The translations under genes and the position numbers were made by a program. A model generated the notes under the pieces. That model saw only the letters and a list, made by a program, of their open reading frames with translations. It did no database searches and was not told where the DNA came from. From Bacteroidales bacterium 6E (GTDB lineage: Bacteria; Bacteroidota; Bacteroidia; Bacteroidales; Prolixibacteraceae), in NCBI GenBank assembly GCA_001270045.2, contig DF970690.1:530369-594368 (forward strand): DNA of 64,000 nt, written 5' to 3'. This document shows positions 35,992 through 45,330 of the stretch, piece after piece. How positions within the stretch are numbered: the stretch's first letter is position 1; each line of letters opens with the position of its first letter.

Positions 35992-36552
35992 TGGACTAAT
36001 ATTTCAAATTGCCTTAAACCTTATTTTTCGACTGTAAATATATAGAAATATTCATATCAAGATGGATAAATACCTTGATAAGAAAGAGGTTAACAGCAAT
36101 GCATAAGCCTTTGAAAATAACGCTAATTCATAAAAATACACTGATTTACAGCCATAAAGATCTTTAAATAACCGTAATTCCATCCTGTTAAAATCTTAAT
36201 TTTTTTGAAGTGTTTTTTACAAAATTTCGGGCAGCCAATCACCCAGGCAATTTTTTGATGATGCCGCCTAATTGCGCTTTCGGGTTTGCCCTGGGTGCCA
36301 CCAACTTCCTGCCAACGACCTATAATTTGCATTAAGACGCCGTTGATCCACCATAGGGAAAATCAGAATTATTGCAATACATACGCAGAATATATGGAGT
36401 AACCAATAAGTTGGTCAGGACTTACCCTGGAGTGGCAAATTACTTTCAGGGGTAATTGTTATGAGATTATACAACAAATTATAAAAAAATGAGGCTGCCT
36501 TATCAATAAGACAACCCCTGAACATTTCAACAAATTACGATTTAAAATACGT
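35992..36552. other. AT-rich intergenic region upstream of the FNR-like gene
   Basis: This 561-base gap holds no convincing gene. It contains an inverted repeat TATCAAG (36055-36061) / CTTGATA (36074-36080) 64 bases upstream of the regulator start. A longer imperfect hairpin has arms ACCCAGG (36241-36247) and CCCTGGGT (36289-36296). The terminator of the next gene is at 36483-36516. A 69-codon minus-strand reading frame at 36123-36332 has no recognisable protein character. Confidence 0.5.
36483..36516 (-). terminator. Intrinsic terminator of the hypothetical gene 36553-37239
   Basis: On the minus strand an 11-bp stem with two G-T pairs (arms 36506-36516 and 36493-36503) is followed by TCATTTTTTT. 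It lies 37 bases after the stop codon. Confidence 0.85.
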
Positions 36553-37239
36553 TTATACAGGCACTTTTCTTAGTGCCTTGAAAAAGTTAAAGCTTTCTTT
36601 CTTTTTAGGGTCAAAGAAATAATAAGCACCGGTTATCCGACAGATATCCTGGATCTCATCATAAATGATTTCAAGCGATTTCTTGCCATCATCCTCAATC
36701 AACGATGAATCACTGATTATTTCAAAACAATCATGAAATTTCTCCAGCATCCGGGCATCATCAATCAGCCGCTCAATGATATGGGGATCCAATCCTTTTT
36801 CGACAATACGGTTTTGAAATGCCGGTGTAAGATTGGCCGCAAATTCCCTGATAAAATTATACATACTTACATGGTCTCCGTTTTTGGCATCACTGAAATA
36901 ATCAGTATATCCCAGTTTATCAAAGACTTCCTTAACAAATGCCGGATCATCCTTGAAATCGACCCTGACAGATGCCCTCACCAGAGCCAAATCAGTTAGC
37001 GCCGATATGATCAGCTCTTTCCAATCACGGATTTTTTCTGAATGGAGTTGACCTTTCTCTTCACTGAAATGCTTTTCCATCACTTCCTGGATCCGGCTTT
37101 TAAGGCTTTCGGCATATTCGACCGACCAGGATGCCCTTAGGTGTGAAAGTTCGAATATATTCTCGGCAAAGGCCTGTGCTATGGACCGACAAGCCATGAG
37201 TGTTGCCGCACTGGCCAAACAAAGGTTTTTCTGTTGCAT
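36553..37239 (-). CDS. Conserved-looking hypothetical protein, helical
   Basis: A 228-residue protein I do not recognise. It has no signal peptide; the N-terminus (MQQKNLCLASAATLMACRSIAQAFAE) is a soluble-looking helix. The rest is charged and mostly helical (YAESLKSRIQEVMEKHFSEEKG, AFVKEVFDKLGYTDYFSDAKNGD, IIERLIDDARMLEKFHDCFEIISDSSL), and it ends in SFNFFKALRKVPV. Codon use and composition look genuine, and it has its own terminator. It is flanked by two long AT-rich gaps and is not part of an operon. Confidence 0.65.
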   Translation of the reverse strand: MQQKNLCLASAATLMACRSIAQAFAENIFELSHLRASWSVEYAESLKSRIQEVMEKHFSEEKGQLHSEKIRDWKELIISALTDLALVRASVRVDFKDDPAFVKEVFDKLGYTDYFSDAKNGDHVSMYNFIREFAANLTPAFQNRIVEKGLDPHIIERLIDDARMLEKFHDCFEIISDSSLIEDDGKKSLEIIYDEIQDICRITGAYYFFDPKKKESFNFFKALRKVPV

Positions 37240-37567
37240 ATAGGTTTATTTTTTAGGATGGTTAATAAGTAGTTACAGGCTAAAAAAAGCTTGGGTGTAG
37301 AATCAAAACCATATGACAACCATTCGAATTCCATCGTACTCCATTTAGAAATTCACTAATTGTCGATATGAAATTACGAACATTTAGAATGGGATTCTAT
37401 GTTAAAGAACTACTTTTTTCATGTTGTGCAATCATGTTTTACGACAAGAAAACAGAACATTAAAACCTACAAACAACTGATATACAAATTAATATCGCAT
37501 ATCAGAAAATATCTCCTTTATGCAACTGATTATGTCTGATTGAATAATTCTATACACTAAATTTGCC
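37240..37567. other. AT-rich intergenic region, nothing recognised
   Basis: This 328-base stretch between the hypothetical gene and the hisIE terminator shows no coding-like frame, no clear promoter consensus and no strong hairpin. It marks the boundary between the AT-rich cytochrome region and the more GC-rich arg-pro-his operon. Confidence 0.5.
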
Positions 37568-37593
37568 TAAAACCGTCGACAGGCTAACGGTTT
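37568..37593 (-). terminator. Possible terminator at the end of the arg-pro-his operon
   Basis: AAACCGT (37570-37576) and ACGGTTT (37587-37593) form a 7-bp stem that overlaps the hisIE stop codon. The following minus-strand sequence is TTTTAGGC, so the T-run is short. Confidence 0.45.
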
Positions 37594-38197
37594 ATTGATG
37601 ACGACTTTTCAATTCGGCAGCCAGATCCTCGATCCGGTAACCCTTATGGGTCAGCAAAACCATCAGGTGATAAAGCAAATCGGCCCCTTCATACAGGAAA
37701 TTCTTGTCATCATTGGCCATCGCCCCAATGATTGTCTCAACCGCTTCCTCTCCCACTTTCTGGGCAATTTTGCGTGTTCCTTCCTTAAATAGACGTGTAG
37801 TGTATGAACCTTCAGGCATTTCAGCCTTGCGCTGTTCAATCAGGTCCTGCAAATACTCCAGGAAACTGAGTTCATTTTCAGAATTGGATTCGTCCCAGCA
37901 GGTGTCGGCGCCGGTATGGCATGTAGGGCCATCCGGATTCACCTTGATCAGCAAGGTATCGTTGTCGCAGTCGCCCGATATGCTTACCACATTCAGGTAG
38001 TTGCCACTCTCCTCCCCTTTGGTCCATAAACGGTTTTTGGTACGGCTAAAGAAGGTCACCTTCCCCGACTCTTCGGTAATCTTCACCGCTTCCTCGTTCA
38101 TGAAGCCCAGCATCAACACAACCTGGGTTGTATTGTCCTGTATGATGGCCGGAACCAATCCGTTGAGTTTTTCAAAATCCAGATTCATATTGTTCAT
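37592..38197 (-). CDS. hisIE: Bifunctional phosphoribosyl-AMP cyclohydrolase / phosphoribosyl-ATP pyrophosphatase
   Basis: A 201-residue fusion catalysing steps 2 and 3 of histidine synthesis. The HisI half (residues 1-110) has MLGFMNEEAVKITEESGKVTFFSRTKNRLWTKGEESGN and zinc-binding residues in DCDNDTLLIKVNPDGPTCHTGADTCW. The HisE half has LEYLQDLIEQRKAEMPEGSYTTRLFKEGTRKIAQKVGEEAVETIIGAM and ADLLYHLMVLL. It is the last gene of the 12-gene arg-pro-his operon, 78 bases after hisF. Start at MNNMNLDF; M4 is equally possible. Confidence 0.96.
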   Translation of the reverse strand: MNNMNLDFEKLNGLVPAIIQDNTTQVVLMLGFMNEEAVKITEESGKVTFFSRTKNRLWTKGEESGNYLNVVSISGDCDNDTLLIKVNPDGPTCHTGADTCWDESNSENELSFLEYLQDLIEQRKAEMPEGSYTTRLFKEGTRKIAQKVGEEAVETIIGAMANDDKNFLYEGADLLYHLMVLLTHKGYRIEDLAAELKSRHQ

Positions 38198-38275
38198 ATA
38201 ATGACAGTTTTCATTTCTTGTTAGTGATGTTCAAATCCTTCAGGCTGAACCAATTCCCTGAATACGCTGCATCCA

Positions 38276-39034
38276 TTATAACCTTACCACGATTCCTACT
38301 TCGTGTAGGAAACGCTTTAAGTCGGGAATCGCGATTTCCCTGAAGTGAAAGATACTGGCAGCCAGTCCGGCATCTGCCTTCCCCTTGGTAAAAACTTCCT
38401 CAAAATGCTCCATGGTACCGGCACCTCCCGAGGCAATTATGGGTATTTTCAGGCTTTCCGACAATCGTGCCAATTCATCGCAGGCAAAACCGTTCTTCGT
38501 GCCGTCATGGTTCATTGATGTAAAGAGGATTTCTCCTGCACCGCGGCTCTCTCCCTCCTTCGCCCATGAAAATAACTCAAGCTCGGTCGGTATCCTTCCT
38601 CCATTGACGGTAACCACCCAGTTACCGGATTCATCTCCACGGGCATCGATTGCCAAAACCACAAACTGGCTTCCGAAGTGCAGTGCCAACTCGTCAATCA
38701 ACCGGGGATTCCTTACTGCCGAAGAATTGATGCTGATCTTGTCGGCTCCCGCATCCAGCAAGGCACCGGCATCACTGAGCTCGCTGATGCCACCTCCCAC
38801 GGTAAAGGGGATGTTGATTTCACGGGCGATCCGCCTCACCAGGTCCTTGAAGGTTTTTCTTCCCTCATGGGTGGCGGTAATATCCAGGAATACCAGTTCG
38901 TCAGCCCCCTGTTCAGCATAGAGTGCACCCAGCTCAACGGGGTCGCCCACGTTACGGATGTTCACAAAATTGACTCCCTTGACGGTCTGTCCGTCTTTGA
39001 TGTCGAGACATGGAATGATTCTTTTGGCAAGCAT
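38276..39034 (-). CDS. hisF: Imidazole glycerol phosphate synthase cyclase subunit
   Basis: A 252-residue TIM barrel with [36 protein letters not shown], the catalytic Asp residues in CLDIKDG and AIDARG, and the two phosphate-binding loops (TVGGGIS, IASGGAG). HisF combines ammonia from HisH with PRFAR. hisH is not in this window although it is HisF's obligate partner, so the remaining his genes must be elsewhere. It stands 131 bases after hisA. Confidence 0.97.
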   Translation of the reverse strand: MLAKRIIPCLDIKDGQTVKGVNFVNIRNVGDPVELGALYAEQGADELVFLDITATHEGRKTFKDLVRRIAREINIPFTVGGGISELSDAGALLDAGADKISINSSAVRNPRLIDELALHFGSQFVVLAIDARGDESGNWVVTVNGGRIPTELELFSWAKEGESRGAGEILFTSMNHDGTKNGFACDELARLSESLKIPIIASGGAGTMEHFEEVFTKGKADAGLAASIFHFREIAIPDLKRFLHEVGIVVRL

Positions 39035-39165
39035 GCGATTATCTTTTCTGATCTTCCGATTTCACGACTGCAAAGATAGTGTTTGCATCCATGTATCATC
39101 CCAAATCGGCAGAAACCCAGCTTTCAGTATGCAAAGTTTCGCAAATATTTCCCCTTTCGGCAACT

Positions 39166-39903
39166 TCAAGAAACCCGGGCCATGTATTTTCCAAGTTCCT
39201 TCAATGTGAGGCGTCCTTCGTAGATGGCCTTTCCGGTGATCACGGCAGGCACGCCATTTTCAGCCAGTTTAAGGATATCATCCATGCACGATATGCCACC
39301 ACTTGCAATCAGGAACAATTCGGGAAATTCGTCCAGCATTTCATTGTAGAGGTCGTAAGATGGCCCGGCAAGCATCCCATCCATCCTGATGTCGGTCGAA
39401 ATAACCTTTCGGATCCCCTTTTCCATATAACCTTTGATAAATGGAAAAATATCCAACGATGATTCCTCCTGCCATCCGCTGACCGCAATCTTGCCATCCC
39501 TGACGTCGGCCCCAAGGATGATCCGCTCCGGGCCGTAGGAAAGGAGCCATTCAACGAAGGTTTCCGGATGGGTTACGGCAATGCTGCCGCCTGTAACCAT
39601 GGCAGCCCCGCACTCAAAGGCGATCCTCAGGTCGTTGTCACTTTTCAATCCCCCACCGAAATCAATGGTCAGGCTGGTCCTGGTTGAAATGGTCTCCAGT
39701 ACCTTGTAATTCACGATCTGCTTTTGGCGTGCACCATCAAGATCCACCAAATGCAACCGCTGAAGTCCTGCATCCTCAAACATCCGGGCCACCTCCAGGG
39801 GATGCTCGTTATAAACCTTTTGGCTGGCGTAATCGCCCTGGCTTAACCTGACGCATTTCCCGCCGATGATGTCAATGGCCGGTATAATCTCTATCTTTTG
39901 CAT
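39166..39903 (-). CDS. hisA: ProFAR isomerase
   Basis: A 245-residue TIM barrel starting [31 protein letters not shown], with catalytic Asp in [20 protein letters not shown] and [14 protein letters not shown]. It catalyses the Amadori rearrangement of ProFAR in histidine synthesis. I start it at 39903, where the ATG overlaps the argF' stop (TAATG). A further upstream ATG at 39948 would give a 15-residue extension inside argF'. Confidence 0.96.
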   Translation of the reverse strand: MQKIEIIPAIDIIGGKCVRLSQGDYASQKVYNEHPLEVARMFEDAGLQRLHLVDLDGARQKQIVNYKVLETISTRTSLTIDFGGGLKSDNDLRIAFECGAAMVTGGSIAVTHPETFVEWLLSYGPERIILGADVRDGKIAVSGWQEESSLDIFPFIKGYMEKGIRKVISTDIRMDGMLAGPSYDLYNEMLDEFPELFLIASGGISCMDDILKLAENGVPAVITGKAIYEGRLTLKELGKYMARVS

Positions 39904-40850
39904 TACATCGATTCCAAAATCATTTTTAAAACTGCCTGGGCTGACCATTCGCGATTTGCAGCCTCCTGGATGACAATTGAGGCCGGACTGTCAATCACTT
40001 CATCGGTCACGATCATGTTTCGCCTGACAGGCAGACAGTGCATGAAACGTGCATTGTTTGTCATTGACATTTTTCGTGAATCAACGGTCCAACGCATATC
40101 TTTGCTCAGAATTTTGCCATAGTCGGTATAGGAGGCCCAGTTCTTGGCATAAATGAAATCTGCCCCCTCAAATGCTTTGTCCTGATCATATTCCACTTTT
40201 ATGTCCCCCATGAACTCTGGTGCCAGCTCATAACCCTCGGGATGGGTAACCACGAGGTCGTAATCAGCCTTGCGCATCCATTCGACAAACGAGTTGGGCA
40301 CTGCCTGCGGCAACGCCCTTGGGTGGGGTGCCCAGGTAAGCACGACCTTTGGCCGGGGCTTTGTCTTAAACTCCTCAATGGTCATCAGGTCGGCAAAACT
40401 CTGCAACGGATGCCTGGTGGCAGCTTCCATGCTCACAACAGGAACCCCTGCATATTCAATAAACTGGTTCAGGATATTTTCGCTGTAGTCGTGTTCCTTG
40501 TTTTCAAACCGGGCAAACGAGCGGACACCGATGATATCGCAATATTCCCCGATCACGGGGATCGCTTCCCTCAGGTGTTCGGGCTTGTCACCGTCCATCA
40601 CCACGCCCAGCTCTGATTCCAGCTTCCAGCCGTCTTCATTGACATTCAGTACCATGGTATTCATTCCCAGGTTCATGGCTGCCTTTTGTGTGCTCAGGCG
40701 AGTGCGCAGACTGGAATTGAAAAATATCAGGACCATGGTCTTGTTCTTTCCCAAATGGGAATATGCAAATGGATTCTTCTTGACTTCGAAGGCTTGTTCC
40801 AACGCCGTTTTTAAATCGGTTACATCATTGACCGATGTGAAATGTCTCAT
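39903..40850 (-). CDS. argF': N-succinylornithine carbamoyltransferase (ArgF')
   Basis: A 315-residue transcarbamylase of the Bacteroidota/Xanthomonas acylornithine branch. Seen: carbamoyl-phosphate loop [16 protein letters not shown] (around residue 45), [24 protein letters not shown], the [17 protein letters not shown] Gln/His region, and [15 protein letters not shown]. Residue 90 is Pro (in GDKPEHL). In the Bacteroides fragilis enzyme Pro90 defines preference for N-succinylornithine, while Glu at that place gives N-acetylornithine specificity. The normal STRT-type loop of ornithine carbamoyltransferase is SSLRT. It is followed by hisA with overlapping stop/start. Confidence 0.93.
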   Translation of the reverse strand: MRHFTSVNDVTDLKTALEQAFEVKKNPFAYSHLGKNKTMVLIFFNSSLRTRLSTQKAAMNLGMNTMVLNVNEDGWKLESELGVVMDGDKPEHLREAIPVIGEYCDIIGVRSFARFENKEHDYSENILNQFIEYAGVPVVSMEAATRHPLQSFADLMTIEEFKTKPRPKVVLTWAPHPRALPQAVPNSFVEWMRKADYDLVVTHPEGYELAPEFMGDIKVEYDQDKAFEGADFIYAKNWASYTDYGKILSKDMRWTVDSRKMSMTNNARFMHCLPVRRNMIVTDEVIDSPASIVIQEAANREWSAQAVLKMILESM

Positions 40851-40904
40851 ATCTTTTGCTTATTTCTGTTTAACTTATTTGTTGAATTGTATCCGCTCAG
40901 GCAA

Positions 40905-42155
40905 TTATTTTGGTCTCACCTGCCCACTGCCTTCCACGATCCATTTGTAACTGGTCAGTTCCTGTAGTGCCATGGGACCCCGGGCATGCAATTTCTGGGT
41001 GCTGATCCCGATCTCGGCTCCCAATCCGAACTGCGCACCATCCGTAAAGGCGGTCGATGCGTTCGAATAGACGGCAGCAGCATCCACCAGCAGCTGAAAC
41101 TTCCGGATCGCTTCGGGATCTTCAGAAACAATTGCCTCACTGTGTCGCGAGCTGTAACGGGCAATCTGTTCGAGCGCCTGGTCCATGTCATCCACTGTCT
41201 TCACCGACATTTTCAGGGAAAGGAATTCCGTTCCGAACGATTCATCAGTGGCAGGATGTAAAAGATGTGACGGATAGCTGCTTTTAAGCAGATTAAAGGA
41301 ATCAGGATCCGCATAGATGGTCACTTCGTCTCCGGCCAGCTTGCCGGTCAGTAGAGGCAGGTCAGCCAGCCTGTCACGGTGAATGACCAGACAGTCGAGG
41401 GCATTGCAAACCGAAGGTCTGCGCGTTTTGGCATTGTATACGATTTCAGAACCCTTGACGGCATCTCCGGCCTTGTCGAAATAGGTATGGCATATGCCTG
41501 CTCCGGTCTCGATCACGGGTATCGACGAGTTTTTCCTGACAAAGTCAATCAGTCCCTGACTGCCACGGGGTATGATCAGATCGATATAGCCGTGGGCATG
41601 CATCATTTCCTGAGTTTCCTCCCTGCCGGCGGGCAGAAGGGCAACCACATCGGGCGATACCCCGTGCCGTTCAAGCACCTCATGGATAATTTCCACAATG
41701 GCGGTGTTGGAATCAATGGCATCGGAGCCTCCCTTGAGCACACAGGCATTGCCGGACTTCAGGCAGAGCGAAAAAACGTCGAAGGTGACATTGGGACGGG
41801 CTTCATATATGATACCTATCACCCCGAATGGAACGGTCACCTTGCGTATCTTCAATCCATTGGGCCTATCCATCTCTGCGAGCACCCTTCCCACAGGATT
41901 TTCCAAACCGGCCACACTCCGAATGTCCCGGGCTATCCCTTCAAGCCGTTCTTCTGTAAGTTTTAAACGGTCATATCTGGGGTCTGCCGTATCCATGCGT
42001 GTCAGGTCTTTCCGGTTCGCGGCAAGAATATCGGGTATCCTTGCAACCGCAGTGTCGGCCAGGTCTGTCAGGATGTTGTTGATCTGGTCGCTTTGTAGAA
42101 GGTTCAGGCCTTTCGATGCCCGAAGCGTCTTTTCCAGCTGTGGTTGTATCTTCAT
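40905..42155 (-). CDS. proA: Gamma-glutamyl phosphate reductase
   Basis: A 416-residue aldehyde-dehydrogenase-fold enzyme reducing gamma-glutamyl phosphate to the semialdehyde in proline synthesis. Seen: [38 protein letters not shown] (cofactor site), [14 protein letters not shown], the catalytic Cys in [15 protein letters not shown], and [31 protein letters not shown]. It lies 28 bases after proB, so the two proline genes are adjacent and co-expressed. Confidence 0.97.
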   Translation of the reverse strand: MKIQPQLEKTLRASKGLNLLQSDQINNILTDLADTAVARIPDILAANRKDLTRMDTADPRYDRLKLTEERLEGIARDIRSVAGLENPVGRVLAEMDRPNGLKIRKVTVPFGVIGIIYEARPNVTFDVFSLCLKSGNACVLKGGSDAIDSNTAIVEIIHEVLERHGVSPDVVALLPAGREETQEMMHAHGYIDLIIPRGSQGLIDFVRKNSSIPVIETGAGICHTYFDKAGDAVKGSEIVYNAKTRRPSVCNALDCLVIHRDRLADLPLLTGKLAGDEVTIYADPDSFNLLKSSYPSHLLHPATDESFGTEFLSLKMSVKTVDDMDQALEQIARYSSRHSEAIVSEDPEAIRKFQLLVDAAAVYSNASTAFTDGAQFGLGAEIGISTQKLHARGPMALQELTSYKWIVEGSGQVRPK

Positions 42156-42183
42156 GATGTTAATCGATTCTGGTTAGTAAACC

Positions 42184-43278
42184 TTATTTCCCGTTCTCGA
42201 GGTAAAGATAGTCATAATGGATCAGGGGTTTCTGGCGTTCGGCGGTGCGCTCCTTCTCCCAACGGTCCGATCCGTATCGGGCTTTTCCGATACCAATGGG
42301 ATGGTGATCCTCATCAATGATTTTCAGGAGGTCTCCTGCCCTGAATTCACCTGATATCGCCACCACTCCTACAGGAAGCAGGCTCACGGCCTTTTCGGAA
42401 AGCAAAGCTGTTGCTGCACCCTGGTTGACCGTGATCACGGCCTTGGCAAAGCTGTCGGAATAGGCCATCCAGTTCTTGATTCCTTTCACCGATGCCGGAT
42501 CCGGCCTGAAGAAAGTATGCGGGATTGACTTATCGGCGTCCAGCAGGTCGGTCAGGATATTCTCCCGGCTTCCGTTGGCCACATGCACGGCGATACCGCT
42601 GCTGGCCACCTTACGGGCTATCCGGAGTTTGGTCAGCATACCGCCCCTTCCGAATCCCGACATCTGGCCACTGACATGGATCTGTTCATCATCAAGGTCG
42701 TCGTTGATCTCAGTGATCATTTCTGCCCCGGGTTGTCCGGGATCACTGGTATATACCCCATCCACATTCGACAGGATGATCAGCGCATCCGATTGTGCCA
42801 GTGTGGCCATCAATCCCGACAGCTCATCATTGTCGGTAAACATCAGCTCGGTAATCGAAATGGTGTCGTTCTCGTTCACGATCGGAACGACCCGGTTCTC
42901 CAGGAGGGTATTGATACAATTTTTCATGTTCAGGTAATGTGCCCGACTCGAAAAATTCTCCTTGGTGGTCAATACCTGCGCACATATCATCGCGTGCTCC
43001 CTGAAAAAGTCGGAATAACGATTGATGAGCTTCACTTGTCCGAGGGCAGCCCAAAGCTGTCTCGAAGAGACTGCATCGTACTTCCTGGAGGGCATCAGGA
43101 CCGATTTTCCTGACGCTACTGCACCCGAAGAAACCAGGATAATCTCTACCCCTGCTTTGTGCAATGCGGCGATCTGGTCGACCAAATGGGCAATCCTGGC
43201 CACATTCAGTGTCCCATCGGATTTGGTCAAGACATTGCTGCCGACCTTGATGGTTATTTTTTTGTAACGGAGTTTCAT
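42184..43278 (-). CDS. proB: Glutamate 5-kinase
   Basis: A 364-residue two-domain enzyme. The amino-acid kinase domain has ITIKVGSNVLTKSDG, ILVSSGAVASGKSVLM, VPIVNENDTIS and DELSGLMATLAQSDALIILSNVDGVY. A C-terminal PUA domain (residues about 275-360: GVVAISGEFRAGDLLKIIDEDHHPIGIGKARYGSD) follows. It phosphorylates glutamate at the start of proline synthesis. The ATG overlaps the proC stop codon (TAATG). Confidence 0.97.
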   Translation of the reverse strand: MKLRYKKITIKVGSNVLTKSDGTLNVARIAHLVDQIAALHKAGVEIILVSSGAVASGKSVLMPSRKYDAVSSRQLWAALGQVKLINRYSDFFREHAMICAQVLTTKENFSSRAHYLNMKNCINTLLENRVVPIVNENDTISITELMFTDNDELSGLMATLAQSDALIILSNVDGVYTSDPGQPGAEMITEINDDLDDEQIHVSGQMSGFGRGGMLTKLRIARKVASSGIAVHVANGSRENILTDLLDADKSIPHTFFRPDPASVKGIKNWMAYSDSFAKAVITVNQGAATALLSEKAVSLLPVGVVAISGEFRAGDLLKIIDEDHHPIGIGKARYGSDRWEKERTAERQKPLIHYDYLYLENGK

Positions 43279-44087
43279 TAACCCGGATTTTCGAGTTTCT
43301 CCACCTTTTTGTAGGAGGCCAGCAGCCCTTGTATGACACTGGCGCTGAAACCTTTGTTCTCCATTTCGTTCAAACCGGTTATGGTGATTCCACGTGGGGT
43401 GGTCACTTTGTCGATTTCCTTTTCGGGATGGTTACCGGTCTCCACCACCAGACGTGCGGCTCCCAGAACCGTTTGTGCAGTGATAAGCTGGGCCAGTTCT
43501 GCCCCAAACCCGATCTCTACCCCACCCTGCATTGAGGCGCGGATGTAGCGAAGTGCATAAGCTATGCCGCAGGCGGCAAGAACGGTGGCAGCCGCCATCA
43601 GTTCATCCGGGATCATGGCGGTTTTGCCCATTTTATTAAAAAGATCCATCACCAGTTCCTTGTGTGCCTGTCCAGATCCATTGGTGGATACCAGCGTCAT
43701 CGACTCCTGAAGTGCAATGGCGGTATTAGGCATCGCCCTGAACAGGGGCACTTCAGATCCTACCACACTGGTCAGTTCTTTCAGGTCAACTCCGGCCACA
43801 AGCGAAATCAGCACTTTGTCCTTCGTGAGCTCCGGCAGGAAACCTTTCAGGATGTCAATCACCTGGTAAGGCTTGACAGCCATGATGATGATGTCGGCAT
43901 TCATTACCGCCGCGCTGTTGTCGGTCCCGATGGTCACTCCCCCGTCGGCAAGCCCCTTCAGGAGTTCCGTACGACGGCGCGTTACATACAGCTGGGATGG
44001 CTTCACCTCTCCCGAGATGAGCAAACCTTCGGCAATCGCCGTTCCCAGGTTGCCCCCTCCTATGATCGCTATTCTTTTCTCTTGCAT
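43278..44087 (-). CDS. proC: Pyrroline-5-carboxylate reductase
   Basis: A 269-residue P5C reductase with an N-terminal Rossmann motif (IAIIGGGNLGTAIAEGLL) and the family signatures AVKPYQVIDILKGF, FRAMPNTAIALQESMT, and the C-terminal dimerisation region (VTTPRGITITGLNEMENKGFSASVIQGL). It completes proline synthesis. Its placement between argD and proB joins arginine and proline synthesis from glutamate in one operon. Confidence 0.96.
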   Translation of the reverse strand: MQEKRIAIIGGGNLGTAIAEGLLISGEVKPSQLYVTRRRTELLKGLADGGVTIGTDNSAAVMNADIIIMAVKPYQVIDILKGFLPELTKDKVLISLVAGVDLKELTSVVGSEVPLFRAMPNTAIALQESMTLVSTNGSGQAHKELVMDLFNKMGKTAMIPDELMAAATVLAACGIAYALRYIRASMQGGVEIGFGAELAQLITAQTVLGAARLVVETGNHPEKEIDKVTTPRGITITGLNEMENKGFSASVIQGLLASYKKVEKLENPG

Positions 44088-44134
44088 ACTCTTCTATTGA
44101 ACCGGTTAATTATCAGAATAATGTTAACAGGGTT

Positions 44135-45265
44135 TTATGCCTGTTGCACGATGGCACGGAAACTCTCGATAAAACGGGTGGCTTCCTGCCTGCCAAGCGT
44201 AAGCGGGGGCAACAGCCTGATGGTGTTTGTCCCGCTGAACCCGGTAAATATATGAAATTCGCCCAGTAACCTGGCCCTGATTTCCTTTACGGGTGTCGGG
44301 AATTCAATCCCAATCATCAGTCCAAGTCCCCGAACAGAAATTTCCGTTGAGATTGCGGCTAGCTCCTTCATCAGGAAAGTACCAACCGATTCTGCATTTT
44401 CCACTAGTTTTTCGTCCTTCATCACATCCAATACGGCAATACCTGCCGCACAGGCCAGATGGTTGCCCCCGAAGGTTGTTCCCAGCATGCCGTGCCAGGG
44501 CCTGATATTGGGGTGTATCAGCACCCCGCCGATAGGGAATCCGTTGCCCATGCCTTTTGCCATGGTAATGATATCGGGCATTATATTATGGTGCTGGAAT
44601 GCGAAGAACTTTCCGCTTCGGCCATATCCGCTTTGGATCTCGTCGAGTATCAGCATGGCCCTGTTGGCATGACAAAGCTCTTGCAGACCCTCCAGGAAGC
44701 CAGTTTCAGGAAGGTTGATACCACCGATCCCCTGGATACCTTCGACCAGGACACCGGCAATATCTCCCTGTGCCATGGATTTTCGTACAGCTGCCAGATC
44801 GTTGAAGGGCAGGATGACTGCATTCAATGTCTCATTGACGGGTGCGATAATCTTTGGATTGTCTGTCAGGGCAACGGCTGCCGAGGTACGCCCATGGAAT
44901 CCTTTTCCAAAGGCGATGAATTTCTTTTTGCCGGTGACAAACGAAGCGAGCTTGATGGCGTTTTCATTGGCTTCAGCTCCCGAATTGCAAAGAAACAACT
45001 GATATTCATCGCAACCTGACAACTCACCCAGTTTATCCGCCAGTTCCTGCTGTAGGGGATTCACGATCGAATTCGAGTAAAACCCGATTTTCTGCAGCTG
45101 GTCATGGATCATCCCAACATAGTGGGGATGGGTATGCCCGATTGAAATGACGGCATGTCCACCGTATAAATCGAGGTAATCAGTCCCGGCTTCATCGGTC
45201 ACGGTGCAACCCCGGGCTTTCACCGGGGTGATGTCCTGAAGCGGATATACATCAAACAATTTCAT
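44135..45265 (-). CDS. argD: Acylornithine aminotransferase
   Basis: A 376-residue class III PLP transaminase. Seen: DLYGGHAVISIGHTHPHYV, LFLCNSGAEANENAIKLA, FHGRTSAAVALTD, ILDEIQSGYGRSGKFFAFQH, the PLP lysine in ITMAKGMGNGFPIGG, and TTFGGNHLACAAG. It forms N-acylornithine from the N-acylglutamate semialdehyde. Given the succinyl-type ArgF' in the operon, N-succinylornithine is the likely product. Normal length is near 380. Confidence 0.94.
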   Translation of the reverse strand: MKLFDVYPLQDITPVKARGCTVTDEAGTDYLDLYGGHAVISIGHTHPHYVGMIHDQLQKIGFYSNSIVNPLQQELADKLGELSGCDEYQLFLCNSGAEANENAIKLASFVTGKKKFIAFGKGFHGRTSAAVALTDNPKIIAPVNETLNAVILPFNDLAAVRKSMAQGDIAGVLVEGIQGIGGINLPETGFLEGLQELCHANRAMLILDEIQSGYGRSGKFFAFQHHNIMPDIITMAKGMGNGFPIGGVLIHPNIRPWHGMLGTTFGGNHLACAAGIAVLDVMKDEKLVENAESVGTFLMKELAAISTEISVRGLGLMIGIEFPTPVKEIRARLLGEFHIFTGFSGTNTIRLLPPLTLGRQEATRFIESFRAIVQQA

Positions 45266-45330
45266 AAATATTCTTTATACTATGTAGGTTCAAAATGTTC
45301 AGGGATGTCACCTGACCATACCCCTGTCTG

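Noticed and set aside
36123-36332. 69-codon minus-strand ORF in the gap upstream of the FNR-like gene
   Set aside because: AT-rich, irregular composition, no start context and no recognisable domain; more likely noncoding DNA with a hairpin.
38385-38921. 178-codon plus-strand ORF opposite hisF
   Set aside because: It mirrors hisF codons; the GC-rich arg-his region produces many such shadows (also 44459-45019 and 46939-47535).
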